Below are positions 24,652-32,280 of a stretch of 64,000 nt of DNA, piece after piece (positions within the stretch are counted from its first letter, which is position 1; each line of letters begins with the position of its first letter). Below the pieces are notes generated by a model that saw only the letters and a list, made by a program, of their open reading frames with translations, did no database searches and was not told where the DNA came from. Source of the DNA: Oscillospiraceae bacterium (GTDB lineage Bacteria > Bacillota > Clostridia > Saccharofermentanales > Saccharofermentanaceae); NCBI GenBank assembly GCA_015069205.1, contig SVIZ01000002.1, positions 62,001 to 126,000 of the forward strand, in the 5' to 3' direction. A program made the translations under genes and the position numbers.

Positions 24652-24763
24652 AAAATCACAGTAAAAGTCACGGTAGACTATGACGGTTACTGTGATTTTT
24701 TCGAGCCAATATAAAAAAATCACACTAATAGTCACAGTGCACTATGACAGTTACTGTGATTTT
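24652..24763. repeat. 48-bp palindrome doublet (ATCACAGTAA family), locus A
   Basis: Copy 1 at 24652-24699 begins AAAATCACAGTAA and ends TTACTGTGATTTT, a perfect 13-bp inverted repeat. Copy 2 at 24716-24763 begins AAAATCACACTAA and ends with the same right arm. The centres carry GTCA...TGAC with AGTGCACTATGAC. The copies start 64 bp apart. The same family with the same 64-bp period is found at 50200-50311. Copy 1 ends in a T-run and could also terminate transcription after the peptidase gene. Confidence 0.9.
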
Positions 24764-24876
24764 CTGCGGTATGAGATCCAAGACTCCGAAAAAACACGGC
24801 ATTTTGAAACAACGCTTTTCTTTTCCCCCTCATGCTATAATTACCTTAAAAATATTTATTTAATAGGGATATCTTT

Positions 24877-27000
24877 ATGGCGGATACGGATCTTTCCAAA
24901 GTATTGAGCGAATGCTGCGAGGCGGCAAGGAGCGGGTATGAACTTGCTTCCGGTGAGAAGGATGTGCTGGATGGTATCCTGACGTCTGCAGAAGAGAAGA
25001 TCAGAGAGACCGCCGTTGAGTATAAAGTGTCACCATGTGAGATCGTCGGAATAGGCGAGACGCTGGAAGGGCAGCTGTCTGAGATACAGGGTTCGATTGA
25101 TGATCTCAGGATGTCGTTTACGGAGGATCTGGATGCGCTTGAAAGAGATCTGGAGAAGTTCTCGATAACGCTTTTCGGAAGGACGATGGCGGGCAAATCC
25201 ACGTTGATGGAAGTGCTTACGGAAGGCGACGGATCTGCGATCGGAATGGGTGCGCAGAGGACTACCAGAGATATCAGAAGTTACGAGTGGAACGGACTTG
25301 CCGTAACGGATGTGCCGGGTATTGGTGCTTTCGAGGGCGAGGAAGATACAAGGCTCGCATTTGATGCCGCAAAGACGGCAGATCTTATAGTTTTCCTTTT
25401 GACTGATGACGCGCCGCAGGCGGTTGAGGCTGACTGCTTCAGACAGGTGAAAGATCTGGGTAAGCCGGTGATAGTAATCATGAACGTGAAGGTGTCTGTT
25501 GATTCGGGCAAGAGCGTGAAGCTCGTTGAACGCGACATGAACAGGGCTTTCGATTACGAGCGCATAGAAGAGATAAGAAAGCAGTTCTGCAAGTTTGCAG
25601 AACCTTTCGGACAGGACTGGAGTTCAGTGCCTTTCGTTGCCACACATCTTAAGTCTGCTTATGAGGCGGTTAAGTGTGAGAAAGAAGGCGACCTGGAGAA
25701 GGCTGATTTCTGGCGCCGCATAAGCCACATAGACGATCTTAAATCATTGATCTGCGAAGAGGTCAGTGTCCGCGGCAAATACATCAGAGTCAAGACGTTT
25801 GCAGACATTATTACCAACCCCATGATAGAGACGTTGTCAGGCCTTGACTGGCAGAGCAGGATGAATGAGTCGCAGGGCAGGGTAATTGCCGATAAGAAGC
25901 GCGCGCTTGAGAAGAGAAAAGAGTCGTTCACCAAGGAAGGAAAGAAGCGTATCGAAGCGTTCATGATGCGCCTTAAGACTGAGCTCCGTACTGACGTTGC
26001 GACGTTTGCGGAAGACCATTATAACGACAAGATGGCAGACATCGAGTGGGGTAAGGTCATTAAAGAAAAAGACATCGAAGGCAGATGCAAGACTTTGCTT
26101 GATGATATGGAAGCTGAAGTTGACGGCATCATTCAGGAGACGATACGTGAGATCACCAGTGAACTTAAATATGTATCCGTTGATTCGATCGAGAGAAGTT
26201 TCCTGACGCCTGCTCTTGTAGATGCAAAGAGGATCGTGAGCTGGACGAGCCTTATCGTCGGAGGTGGCGGTACTGTAGCTGCCATGATCTTAACTCTTGC
26301 AGGTGTCGAAGTTGCTGCAGGTCCTGTAGGCTGGATTGCTGCAGGCATAGGTCTTGCGGGCGGTATCGGCGTGCTGTTTATCGAGTCGCGCGGAGACAAA
26401 CTTGCAAAGGCACGTGCGCGTCTTGAGAAGGAACTTAATGAATCGGTTAACGCGACGTGCGACAGTATCTGGTCGCAGCTGGAAAAGAACCTGAAAAGAC
26501 TTGTTAAGGGCAAGATTGATCTCGTTATTTCAGAGCTCGGAAAGATCGAGAGTGTTATCGATTCGCTTGCATCGACACAGGACGAGCTCGCTGATTCTTT
26601 GCGTCTTGAACTCCGTTCTCTCAACATGACTTTTACGTTCAAGATCGGTAATGCCGTTTTCGGTGAGGAAGAGGCTTCTAAAAGTCTTGCGAAGATCACG
26701 ACTGCTGCAAGGATTCCCGGCGTCTGCACTTTGCTTTCGGAAGCGAGTGAAGGTGCTGTCACAGATGAGTTCCGTTCGAAGATGCAGGATCTTATTGCAG
26801 AAGATGTAAAGGTTGTCACCGCAAATGACGATGCTCGGGTGTTCTTATCCGGTGTGCTTGAGGGAATGGTGGCTCCTCATAACATCGAATGCGATGAAGA
26901 GAATGATATAGTTACAATCAAGACAGATAACAAAGACGTTAAGTTGTATAACAGGCTCAGACTGCTCGAGCAGTTCGCGCCATATAAGATAGGAGGATAG
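24877..27000 (+). CDS. Dynamin-like GTPase (first of tandem pair)
   Basis: A 707-residue bacterial dynamin-like protein. A helical N-terminus (1-95) precedes the GTPase domain: G1 GRTMAGKST (101-109), G2 Thr in QRTTRD (about 129), G3 DVPG (145-148). G4 is NVKV (about 203-206) rather than NKxD, so guanine specificity may be altered. A long helical stalk follows, interrupted by a Gly/Ala-rich hydrophobic hairpin (about 452-503, LIVGGGGTVAAMILTLAG then AAGIGLAGGIGVLFI) that should insert into or bind membrane. The gene starts the operon; the partner gene follows 4 bases after its stop. Expected role: membrane remodelling, repair or defence, as for other bacterial dynamin pairs; this is inferred. 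Confidence 0.88.
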   Translation: MADTDLSKVLSECCEAARSGYELASGEKDVLDGILTSAEEKIRETAVEYKVSPCEIVGIGETLEGQLSEIQGSIDDLRMSFTEDLDALERDLEKFSITLFGRTMAGKSTLMEVLTEGDGSAIGMGAQRTTRDIRSYEWNGLAVTDVPGIGAFEGEEDTRLAFDAAKTADLIVFLLTDDAPQAVEADCFRQVKDLGKPVIVIMNVKVSVDSGKSVKLVERDMNRAFDYERIEEIRKQFCKFAEPFGQDWSSVPFVATHLKSAYEAVKCEKEGDLEKADFWRRISHIDDLKSLICEEVSVRGKYIRVKTFADIITNPMIETLSGLDWQSRMNESQGRVIADKKRALEKRKESFTKEGKKRIEAFMMRLKTELRTDVATFAEDHYNDKMADIEWGKVIKEKDIEGRCKTLLDDMEAEVDGIIQETIREITSELKYVSVDSIERSFLTPALVDAKRIVSWTSLIVGGGGTVAAMILTLAGVEVAAGPVGWIAAGIGLAGGIGVLFIESRGDKLAKARARLEKELNESVNATCDSIWSQLEKNLKRLVKGKIDLVISELGKIESVIDSLASTQDELADSLRLELRSLNMTFTFKIGNAVFGEEEASKSLAKITTAARIPGVCTLLSEASEGAVTDEFRSKMQDLIAEDVKVVTANDDARVFLSGVLEGMVAPHNIECDEENDIVTIKTDNKDVKLYNRLRLLEQFAPYKIGG

Positions 27001-27004
27001 CCGA

Positions 27005-28735
27005 ATGTTACAGATAGCCGAGTTGTCACGCACCAAAGAAGTGCTTAAGGAAAAGGCTGTCCGCGCGCTGGCTGATGCCGGTGTCAGTCACGATGCTGAA
27101 GGTGATAAGTCTGACCGCGTAAGGATTGTTTTCGCAGGTCAGTATTCAGCAGGAAAGTCTTCGATCATAAAGATGATCACGGGTGATGAGACTGTTGCAA
27201 CGGGCGCGAAAATCACGACCGAAGAGACACACGCTTACGAATGGAACGGCCTTGAGATCGTTGACACTCCAGGTGTCCACACAACGCTCCGTCCCGATCA
27301 CGATGAGATATCTTATAACGCAATCGCTGCTGCGGACATACTTGTTTTCGTAGTGACGAATGAACTTTTCGATTCGTATATGGCAGATCACTTCAGACGC
27401 CTTGCAATCGATAAGGATAAGGCGGGCGAGATGATCCTGGTCGTAAATAAAATGGACCGTGCCGCAGGCGGTAATTCTGCTGAGCAGCAGGAGATCATCA
27501 GGGAAGGTTTACGTTCTGTTCTTGCGCCGTATACACCTGAGCAATTGCACCTCTCATTCCTTGATGCGCAGTCTTATTTGGACAGCCTGGAAGAGCGTGA
27601 AGAAGATCCCGAGCTTGCAGATGAACTTCTCAAGAGATCAGGATACGAAGAGTTCATTGAGACGCTCAACAAGTTTGTTGCAGAGAAGGCTCTGTCATCA
27701 AAACTCACGACAGATCTTTATGTTCTGGATAACGAACTTGATAAGGCGATAACAGAACTCACACCGGGTTCTGAAGATGCTGATATCGATGCTCTTGAAG
27801 AGAATCTAAAGCAGCAGCGCCACATGCTTATCGATACCAGAACGCGCATGCAGAGAGAAGTGCAGGATATCTTCTTTAACAGTTCTTCGCAGATCAGAAG
27901 CATGGGCCTTGATGCAGCTGCTCTTATCGATTCAGGCGCTGCAAAAGAAGAACTGGAAGAGCAGATCGCACAGTATGGTAAGAATGCGGAAGAACTCATG
28001 GAGAAGACCAGGATCGCCGCTGACGACCATGTGCATTCATGCTTCCTCGAACTCGGTCAGAGCTTCGTTGACATGGAGTCAACTGAGTTCAACCAGAACC
28101 TCAAGATAAGACTCGTCGATAAGTACGATACGCTTCCTGACACGGTCAAGAAAGTGTTCGTCACTGCAACCGATCTTGAGAAGAAGGGTGACATTCTCGT
28201 AGGCACGCTCGTTAAGTCCGGAATCCCGCAGATGCTGTCGCTTACTGATACTTCAGTCAAGGCCATAAGACTTACAGACAACACATCGAAGTTTTTAAGA
28301 AGTTCGCTTCATACGATGAACAGCGGTTCACAGCTTATCTCGACAAGTTCCAAGGCAGCTACGGCAGGACGCGTTGCATCGAATGTTGCCAACAAGTCTT
28401 CTTCGATCTTCGGCGTAGTCGGCGTAGGCCTTGAACTCGTTCTTCAGTTCAAAGAAGACTACGACGAACAGCTCATGCTCGAGGCGATGAAGAATAACCG
28501 CCAGAACATCAGAAGCGAATTCAATACTGCTGCGACAGCGCTCGACGACTATGCTGCCGACTACATCAGACAGTGTGTTGTCGCACCGATGGAACAGTCG
28601 ATAAAGACGGTTGAAGATAACATCACTGAACTCCGTGATACACGTGCGGGAAGATCCGAAAAGTGCGTAAAGCTTGAGCGCGTACAGAAAGATATCCAGG
28701 CTCTTATTGCAAAAATTCACGGACTGGAAGAATAA
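27005..28735 (+). CDS. Dynamin-like GTPase (second of tandem pair)
   Basis: A 576-residue dynamin-family GTPase with a full motif set: G1 GQYSAGKSS (45-53), G2 Thr in ITTEETH (71-72), G3 DTPG (87-90) and G4 NKMD (148-151). The rest is a long helical stalk with coiled-coil character (EENLKQQRHMLIDTRTRMQ) and a weakly hydrophobic segment near 480 (SIFGVVGVGLELVLQF) instead of a clear membrane hairpin. AGGAGG lies 7 bp before the ATG, inside the end of the preceding gene. Unequal partners, one with and one without an obvious membrane hairpin, suggest a hetero-oligomer like DLP1/DLP2 or IniA/IniC. Confidence 0.88.
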   Translation: MLQIAELSRTKEVLKEKAVRALADAGVSHDAEGDKSDRVRIVFAGQYSAGKSSIIKMITGDETVATGAKITTEETHAYEWNGLEIVDTPGVHTTLRPDHDEISYNAIAAADILVFVVTNELFDSYMADHFRRLAIDKDKAGEMILVVNKMDRAAGGNSAEQQEIIREGLRSVLAPYTPEQLHLSFLDAQSYLDSLEEREEDPELADELLKRSGYEEFIETLNKFVAEKALSSKLTTDLYVLDNELDKAITELTPGSEDADIDALEENLKQQRHMLIDTRTRMQREVQDIFFNSSSQIRSMGLDAAALIDSGAAKEELEEQIAQYGKNAEELMEKTRIAADDHVHSCFLELGQSFVDMESTEFNQNLKIRLVDKYDTLPDTVKKVFVTATDLEKKGDILVGTLVKSGIPQMLSLTDTSVKAIRLTDNTSKFLRSSLHTMNSGSQLISTSSKAATAGRVASNVANKSSSIFGVVGVGLELVLQFKEDYDEQLMLEAMKNNRQNIRSEFNTAATALDDYAADYIRQCVVAPMEQSIKTVEDNITELRDTRAGRSEKCVKLERVQKDIQALIAKIHGLEE

Positions 28736-28744
28736 ATGATTGAA

Positions 28745-28760
28745 CCGGCTTTCAAGCCGG
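28745..28760 (+). other. Hairpin abutting the ribosome binding site of the third gene
   Basis: CCGGCTT (28745-28751)-TC-AAGCCGG (28754-28760) is a perfect 7-bp stem, and the AGGAG site of the next gene begins immediately after it. It may tune translation or end-processing between the GTPases and the small partner. Confidence 0.5.
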
Positions 28761-28771
28761 AGGAGAATGGT

Positions 28772-29341
28772 ATGGCAGATAATAAACTGATTCTTGTTTG
28801 TAAAGATAAGCAGATCTCAGAAGACATCATAAGGATCCTGATATCTTCAGAAAAGATCAAAGGTGAAGACATAGAGGTCTGGGAAGAAAAGACATGGGAT
28901 GTTAAGCGTAAGACAGGTCCCGTCGCTTCAAAGATGCTCTTTGTCGGTGACATTAAAGATACTGAAGCGCTCTCGTGTTTTATCAATATCCGCTACGAGC
29001 GCTGGGGCATCTGCTATGGACTTAATCCCCGTTATGCGGTAATCAAAGCTGATACTATCTATGTTAAAGATGCACAGCGTTATCAGGCATTCTTATCAGA
29101 GTTCGACGATGCGCTCGGTCTTATCATGCTGCCGCCTGCAGAAGAAACGCAGTCCAATAAAGTAGCAAAAACAATCGGCACCGTAGGCCTTGCCGTAGCA
29201 ACGGGCGGCGCAAGTCTTGCAGCGCAGAAGATCTACGATGATACCAAGAATCTCGATGCGAAAAACACCAAGCTCTGCCTTTACGGCGTATGGCATTTTG
29301 CAGAGAATTGCCTGGAAGATTTCCTCGAAGAATCGGTATAA
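28772..29341 (+). CDS. Small partner protein of the dynamin operon, function unknown
   Basis: A 189-residue protein without a recognised family. Residues 1-130 are mixed alpha/beta (NKLILVCKDKQISEDIIRIL; MLFVGDIKDTEALSCFINIR). Residues about 138-165 form a Gly/Ala zipper-like hydrophobic stretch (IGTVGLAVATGGASLAAQKI). The frame extends to an ATG at 28736 directly after the previous stop, but GGAGGAG lies 8 bp before the ATG at 28772, so that start is preferred. Its position in a tight three-gene operon suggests it works with the two GTPases, perhaps as a membrane adaptor. Confidence 0.8.
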   Translation: MADNKLILVCKDKQISEDIIRILISSEKIKGEDIEVWEEKTWDVKRKTGPVASKMLFVGDIKDTEALSCFINIRYERWGICYGLNPRYAVIKADTIYVKDAQRYQAFLSEFDDALGLIMLPPAEETQSNKVAKTIGTVGLAVATGGASLAAQKIYDDTKNLDAKNTKLCLYGVWHFAENCLEDFLEESV

Positions 29342-29351
29342 AGATACACTT

Positions 29352-31250
29352 ATGAAAAAGCAGAACCAGATCTCTGAGAAGTCTTATAAGGCTTCAGGTT
29401 TTATCGGTCGTTATCAGAAACTTGTAACAGAAACAGTCATTCCGTGGCAGGAGAAGATCCTTTGGGACGAGGCGCCTGATACGGAAAAGAGCCACGCAAT
29501 CGCAAACTTCATAAATGCCGGAAAAGCGCTTCGCGGTGAGGACACCGGTGACGGTTTTTACGGCATGGTCTTCCAGGATAGCGATGTCGCAAAGTGGATT
29601 GAATCTGCTTCGTATTCTCTGATGAATGATCCGGATCCCGAATTGGAAGCTGAGCTTGATAAGGTCATCGGATACATCGCCGGTGCACAGGATAAAGACG
29701 GATATCTCAACACGTATTTCACGATAAAAGATCAGGACAAAAGATGGACGAATCTTCATGAAGCGCACGAACTTTATGTAGCAGGCCACATGATCGAAGC
29801 TGCGTGCGCACACTTTGAAGCGACAGGTAAAAGAACACTTCTTGATGTCATGCAGAAGAACACGGAGTGCATCTACGATCATTTTGTAACTAAGAATAAT
29901 CCGGGCGTTCCGGGTCACCCCGAGATAGAGCTTGCGCTCATGAAGCGGTACCGTATCACGGGTGATAAAAAGGCATTGGAACTGTGCGCGCATTTTTTAA
30001 ATAAGCGCGGACAGGATCCTGAATTGTTTATCAGGGAAGCAGACAACCGCACCTGGAGCGTGTGGGGTTCGAACCCGAGAGATGAAGGCGATCTTGAGTA
30101 CCGCCAGTGCGACAAGCCTCTGCGCGAATTAACCCAGGCAACAGGTCATGCGGTTAGAGCAGTTTATCTTTATGCGGGCATGGCTGACTACGCGTCTGAG
30201 ACTGAAGATAAAGAATTGCAGGGTGCATGCGGAAGACTTTGGAAGAATATCGTCGAACGCAAAATGTATGTGACGGGCGGCATCGGTTCGACAGTTTTAG
30301 GTGAAGCATTTACTGTCGATTACGATCTTCCTCCTGACACTGCTTATGCGGAAACATGCGCTTCCGTAGGTCTGATGTTTTTCGCATCGCGCATGCTCGA
30401 AAACGAACTCAAAGGCGAATATGCCGACGTAATGGAAAGAGCTTTTTACAACACGGTCCTTGCAGGAATGCAGCTGGACGGAAAAAGATTTTTCTATGTA
30501 AATCCATTGGAAGTGAATCCGGGGATTTCAGGCGTCGCTGTTACACACAAGCACGATCTTCCGGTAAGGCCTAAATGGTATCAGTGCGCATGCTGTCCGC
30601 CCAATGTCGCAAGACTCATCGAGTCATTCGGAAAGTATGCTTATGGTGAGAATGAATCCACATCCTTCTGCCACATGATCGCTTCAGGCAAAGTCGTATT
30701 TAAAAACGGAATGACTCTTGAATGTGAGACAGATTATCCTCACGGCATGAACGTGAAATACACTGTAAAAGGTAATGGAAAACTAGCGGTTCATATACCC
30801 GGTTGGAGTAAAGATTTCAGTATTGTCGTGAATAGCGGGCCGGTTCATCCCGGGCTCGATAACGGATACATTTATATCGATATTAACGGAAGTTCTGTTA
30901 TAGAAATCAAACTCGATGATGCACCTCATTTTGTATATGCATCAAGCAGGATACCCAGAGCAGCAGGGATGGTCTCTTTAAGAAGAGGACCTCTTGTTTA
31001 CTGCTTCGAAGGAACAGATAACGGAAGTGTGAAAACGCTCCGCATCGACAGGAACTATGCACCTGTTGTATCTTCTTACTCCACCGAATTGCAGGCTAAT
31101 ACTTTAAGTGTAAAAGCTGTGCGCGAGAACGACAGTGAAGAGCTTTATTCTGATGTTCCGCCTGCAGTTACACCTTGTGAAGCAACGGCTGTTCCGTACT
31201 ACACATGGGGCAACCGCGGCGAGACTGAGATGCGTGTATGGATGAATTAG
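29352..31250 (+). CDS. Glycoside hydrolase family 127 (beta-L-arabinofuranosidase type)
   Basis: A 632-residue cytoplasmic enzyme (no signal peptide) of the GH127 family, which removes beta-L-arabinofuranose from plant glycans or glycoproteins using a zinc-bound Cys nucleophile. The expected ligands are present: Glu334 and Cys336 in YAETCASVG, and Cys414-Cys415 in QCACCPPNVARL. Other blocks are KVIGYIAGAQDKDGYLNTYF, NLHEAHELYVAGHMIEAA and YVTGGIGS. The start at 29352 avoids overlap with the preceding gene; an in-frame upstream extension to 29217 is rejected. The ribosome binding site is weak. The intracellular location implies that short oligosaccharides are imported first. Confidence 0.94.
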   Translation: MKKQNQISEKSYKASGFIGRYQKLVTETVIPWQEKILWDEAPDTEKSHAIANFINAGKALRGEDTGDGFYGMVFQDSDVAKWIESASYSLMNDPDPELEAELDKVIGYIAGAQDKDGYLNTYFTIKDQDKRWTNLHEAHELYVAGHMIEAACAHFEATGKRTLLDVMQKNTECIYDHFVTKNNPGVPGHPEIELALMKRYRITGDKKALELCAHFLNKRGQDPELFIREADNRTWSVWGSNPRDEGDLEYRQCDKPLRELTQATGHAVRAVYLYAGMADYASETEDKELQGACGRLWKNIVERKMYVTGGIGSTVLGEAFTVDYDLPPDTAYAETCASVGLMFFASRMLENELKGEYADVMERAFYNTVLAGMQLDGKRFFYVNPLEVNPGISGVAVTHKHDLPVRPKWYQCACCPPNVARLIESFGKYAYGENESTSFCHMIASGKVVFKNGMTLECETDYPHGMNVKYTVKGNGKLAVHIPGWSKDFSIVVNSGPVHPGLDNGYIYIDINGSSVIEIKLDDAPHFVYASSRIPRAAGMVSLRRGPLVYCFEGTDNGSVKTLRIDRNYAPVVSSYSTELQANTLSVKAVRENDSEELYSDVPPAVTPCEATAVPYYTWGNRGETEMRVWMN

Positions 31251-31251
31251 A

Positions 31252-31782
31252 ATGAGAAGATTATTTGAGATAGATCTGAAAGATTACGACGGATGCACGA
31301 AGGTCTTTAAAAGACCTTCTGCAAGGGCGGTCATCTTCAAGGGAGATAAGATAGCTCTCGTTTATGCAACTAACGAGAAGTACTTCAAGTTCCCTGGCGG
31401 CGGTATTCACGAAGATGAAGACAAGCGTGAAGCACTGTTAAGAGAAGTCAAAGAAGAAGTCGGCTTAACCGTTATTCCTGAAAGCATTAAAGAATACGGA
31501 AGTGTTCTCAGAAGGCAGAGAAGCGACAGGGATCCCGATACTATCTTCGAGCAGGAAAACTTTTATTATTTCTGTGAAGTAGAAGATAAAGCAGGCGAAC
31601 AGAATCTTGATGAATATGAGAAGGACGCCGGCTTCATGCTGGTCTATGCCGATATCGATGACGCGATAAAGACCAACGGAGAATATAAGAGTAAATGCTT
31701 CTTTAATGAGGTCATGATCGGACGCGATAAGAGAGTCCTTGAGATGATCAGGGATGAGATCCTTAAGAAGGGATCAAATTAA
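31252..31782 (+). CDS. Nudix hydrolase
   Basis: A 176-residue Nudix-family hydrolase, acting on a nucleoside diphosphate linked to another moiety. The Nudix box is complete: GGGIHEDEDKREALLREV followed by KEEVGL, matching GX5EX7REUXEEXGU. It begins one base after the GH127 stop and is probably cotranscribed. Substrate unknown. Confidence 0.92.
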   Translation: MRRLFEIDLKDYDGCTKVFKRPSARAVIFKGDKIALVYATNEKYFKFPGGGIHEDEDKREALLREVKEEVGLTVIPESIKEYGSVLRRQRSDRDPDTIFEQENFYYFCEVEDKAGEQNLDEYEKDAGFMLVYADIDDAIKTNGEYKSKCFFNEVMIGRDKRVLEMIRDEILKKGSN

Positions 31783-31992
31783 AAAACGCTCTGCCGGTGT
31801 TTTTCTGACCGGATTTCAGGTTTTCCGCAAGCTTCCTCAAAAACTTTTTTGCAGATTATCAACACTACTGTTTCCGACTGTTGCTTAAGCATCAGTGGGG
31901 CCCTGCATTGCTGGTGGTTTGCGGCCTTTTCTACTGCAATAATGAGGCCATCAAACAAAAACAAACTTACAAATTGCGGGAGGAACAAAACA

Positions 31993-32190
31993 ATGGACGG
32001 AAAATCAATTGTCTTCGTAGTAGCTTTTATAGCAGCAGTAGTACTTGTAATCTTAGGAATCTTTTCAATGGTATTCGATAATCTGACAATATCATCATCA
32101 AGGGTTTACCTGGATTTCATCTTTGCAGGAGTTCTTGCATTCCTGGCAATCATTCAGTACAAGGCCTTGGAATGCGGTGAGAAGGCATAA
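31993..32190 (+). CDS. Small two-helix membrane protein
   Basis: A 65-residue protein with two membrane segments (about 5-28, IVFVVAFIAAVVLVILGIF, and 40-57, FIFAGVLAFLAIIQY). The start is chosen by a strong GGGAGGA site 8 bp before ATG 31993; the longer frame from 31849 has none. The 210-base upstream gap contains a GGCC/GGCC self-complementary stretch but no clear promoter. Function unknown. Confidence 0.7.
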   Translation: MDGKSIVFVVAFIAAVVLVILGIFSMVFDNLTISSSRVYLDFIFAGVLAFLAIIQYKALECGEKA

Positions 32191-32231
32191 GCTGATAAAA
32201 ACATATAAGACCGAAGGACATAAAAACAAAA

Positions 32232-32267
32232 GCCGGGCATCTCTGATAAGAGACACCCGGCCGTTTT
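32232..32267. terminator. Bidirectional terminator
   Basis: GCCGGG (32232-32237) with CCCGGC (32256-32261) and an inner TCTCT/AGAGA stem, followed by CGTTTTA on the plus strand and TTTTGTTTTTA on the minus strand. It lies between the small membrane protein and the convergent ABC permease gene. Confidence 0.88.
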
Positions 32268-32280
32268 ATGTTTCTATTCC

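Noticed and set aside
24652..24763. Short CRISPR array
   Set aside because: Only two palindromic units with a 16-base spacer and no cas genes; the units are much longer than the spacer.
29217..29351. N-terminal extension of the GH127 enzyme
   Set aside because: It overlaps the preceding gene by over 100 bases and reads as unrelated sequence; the enzyme aligns naturally from 29352.
31779..31988. 69-residue minus-strand frame in the gap before the small membrane protein
   Set aside because: No ribosome binding site and no recognisable sequence; the gap more likely holds the untranslated region of the downstream gene.
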